The translations under genes and the position numbers were made by a program. This document shows, piece by piece, positions 24,699-25,637 of a stretch of DNA of 25,637 nt (position 1 is its first letter; each line of letters opens with the position of its first letter). The DNA comes from Anaerolineales bacterium (GTDB lineage: Bacteria; Chloroflexota; Anaerolineae; 4572-78; J111), in assembly GCA_012032575.1 (NCBI GenBank), contig JAAUSP010000030.1, positions 1 through 25,637 of the forward strand. The letters run 5' to 3'. The notes below the pieces were generated by a model, which searched no databases, was not told the origin of the DNA, and was given only the letters and a program-made list of their open reading frames with translations.

Positions 24699-24750
24699 AT
24701 TGACCATTGAATATTGACTATTAAGAAATAGTCAATATTCAATGGTCAAT
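24699..24750. repeat. Perfect 24-bp tandem-repeat hairpin (ATTGACCATTGAAT family)
   Basis: The arms 24699-24722 and 24727-24750 are perfect complements around a 4-base loop. The left arm repeats ATTGAC-type units, with another copy just upstream. It ends one base before the stop codon of the FabL-type gene and is a likely terminator for it. Confidence 0.9.
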
Positions 24751-24751
24751 T

Positions 24752-25516
24752 TCAGGCTAACAGCCCATAGCCCCCATCCACCGTAATCGTCTGGCCGACG
24801 ATCATGCCGGCGGCGTCGGAGCAGAGGAAAGCGACAATGCGGGCGACATCCTCCGGGGTGACGAGGCGGCCGGTGGGGGTGCGGCTTTGGGCATACTCAA
24901 AGGTGGCTTGCAGATCAACCGGAAAAGCGGTCACGGCGTCGGTGTTGACCAGGCCGGGCGACACCGCGTTGACGATGATCCCTTTGGGGGCCAGGTCCAC
25001 CGCCAGATAGCGGGTCAGCGATTCGAGCACGGCTTTGGACAGGCCAATCGCGCCGTAATGGGGCAGCACACGGGTGCTGCCGGGGCTGGTGATGTTGATG
25101 ATTCGGCCCCAGCCGGCCTGCTCCATGCCCGGCGCGAGCCGCTGGACACAGCGCAAAACGGCGCGGGCGTTGACATCCATGGTCCAATCCCAATGCTTAT
25201 CGTTCACGTCCAGCACATCGCGTGGCGTACCACTGGCCGCGTTGCCCACAAAAATATCACAGCGGCCCACCCTGGCTTCGATCTCATCGAGCATGGCCGT
25301 AATCTGATCGGCCTCGGCCATGTTAGCCTTGACCGCCACAGCCCGGCAGCCCAGCGCTTCAATCGCGGCCACCACCTCTTCCGCCGCCGACTTTTTGCGC
25401 AGGTAATGCACCACCACATCGGCCCCCTGCCGGGCCAATTCCAGAGCAATCGCCCGCCCAATCCCCCGCGATGAGCCGGTGATGAGAGCGGTTTTGTGAG
25501 TGAGGAATTTTTCCAC
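24752..25516 (-). CDS. fabL: FabL-type enoyl-[acyl-carrier-protein] reductase (SDR family)
   Basis: A 254-residue short-chain dehydrogenase. The NADP-binding motif TGSSRGIG is at residues 13-20, the structural motif is GNAAS, and the active site reads Y154-x6-K161 (HYGAIGLSKAVLESLTRYLA) rather than the classical YxxxK. That spacing, plus KHWDWTMDVNA and the ending GQTITVDGG, matches what I recall of Bacillus FabL, which reduces enoyl-ACP in fatty-acid elongation. A general SDR oxidoreductase is the alternative. The start is GTG 25514-25516; no clear ribosome site. It stands apart from other fatty-acid genes in this window. Confidence 0.8.
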   Translation of the reverse strand: MEKFLTHKTALITGSSRGIGRAIALELARQGADVVVHYLRKKSAAEEVVAAIEALGCRAVAVKANMAEADQITAMLDEIEARVGRCDIFVGNAASGTPRDVLDVNDKHWDWTMDVNARAVLRCVQRLAPGMEQAGWGRIINITSPGSTRVLPHYGAIGLSKAVLESLTRYLAVDLAPKGIIVNAVSPGLVNTDAVTAFPVDLQATFEYAQSRTPTGRLVTPEDVARIVAFLCSDAAGMIVGQTITVDGGYGLLA

Positions 25517-25533
25517 AAGTAACCAACTTTCAG

Positions 25534-25604
25534 AATGGGGGTCAGGGGTCAGGGGTCGGGGGTCGAGAAATTTTACTGGGCCCCCGACCCCTCGACCCCT
25601 GACC
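25534..25604. repeat. GGGGTCA-family tandem hairpin upstream of the FabL-type gene
   Basis: GGGGTCAGGGGTCAGGGGTC (from 25537) is imperfectly complementary to 25577-25604 (CCCCCGACCCCTCGACCCCT). It has the same architecture as the other intergenic hairpins, with yet another unit sequence. Confidence 0.8.
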
Positions 25605-25637
25605 TGCTATTTCCCCCAGCATTGCTCGTCCCATAAA

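Overview
The window most resembles a mesophilic Chloroflexota genome (Anaerolineae-like), possibly a metagenome assembly. This is inferred from the moderately high GC, secreted proteins that carry both cohesin and dockerin domains, an ABC permease joined to a SpoIIM domain, a YfhO-type membrane protein, and GTG/TTG starts on several genes. No rRNA, tRNA, CRISPR array or insertion sequence was seen.

Layout. (1) 1-7948 is a surface-protein locus. It holds four genes, all on the minus strand, for secreted proteins with a cohesin fold. Three also carry a C-terminal dockerin; the fourth ends in a membrane anchor. A convergent two-component pair (NarL-type regulator 3630-4295 +, GAF histidine kinase 4369-5847 -) sits among them. 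The first gene (1-1879) has no stop codon and runs off the left edge. (2) 8250-10259 is sucC-sucD, succinate-CoA ligase. (3) 10559-13695 holds a small conserved protein, a PIN-domain/partner toxin-antitoxin-like pair with a nonsense codon, a CCA-adding-type nucleotidyltransferase with an HD domain, and a membrane-tethered FHA-like protein. (4) 13850-17287 (-) is an ABC ATPase plus permease-SpoIIM operon and an unknown multi-pass membrane protein. (5) 17327-22676 (+) has a YfhO-family protein, a prepilin peptidase, an acylphosphatase-like protein, a long pentapeptide-repeat protein and a small membrane protein. (6) 22665-25516 (-) has cobS, a TIM-barrel sugar isomerase-like gene and a FabL-type enoyl-ACP reductase.

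Two things stand out. First, the cohesin/dockerin set has the parts needed for a non-cellulosomal, self-assembling, membrane-anchored extracellular chain: secreted proteins with a cohesin in front and a dockerin behind, plus one anchored cohesin. Second, nearly every intergenic gap holds an imperfect or perfect hairpin whose arms are short tandem repeats (6-9 bases per unit). The unit sequence differs from gap to gap but the architecture is the same. Some elements supply stop codons or C-terminal codons of neighbouring genes, and one sits inside the yfhO reading frame exactly where the frame breaks.

Five genes show a one-base frame break (two cohesin genes, sucD, the ABC-SpoIIM gene, yfhO) and one a nonsense codon. 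Because sucD is a core gene and most breaks can be mended by adding one base, uncorrected indel errors in the assembly are the simplest explanation. The yfhO break lies in a repeat tract and could be a real copy-number switch.
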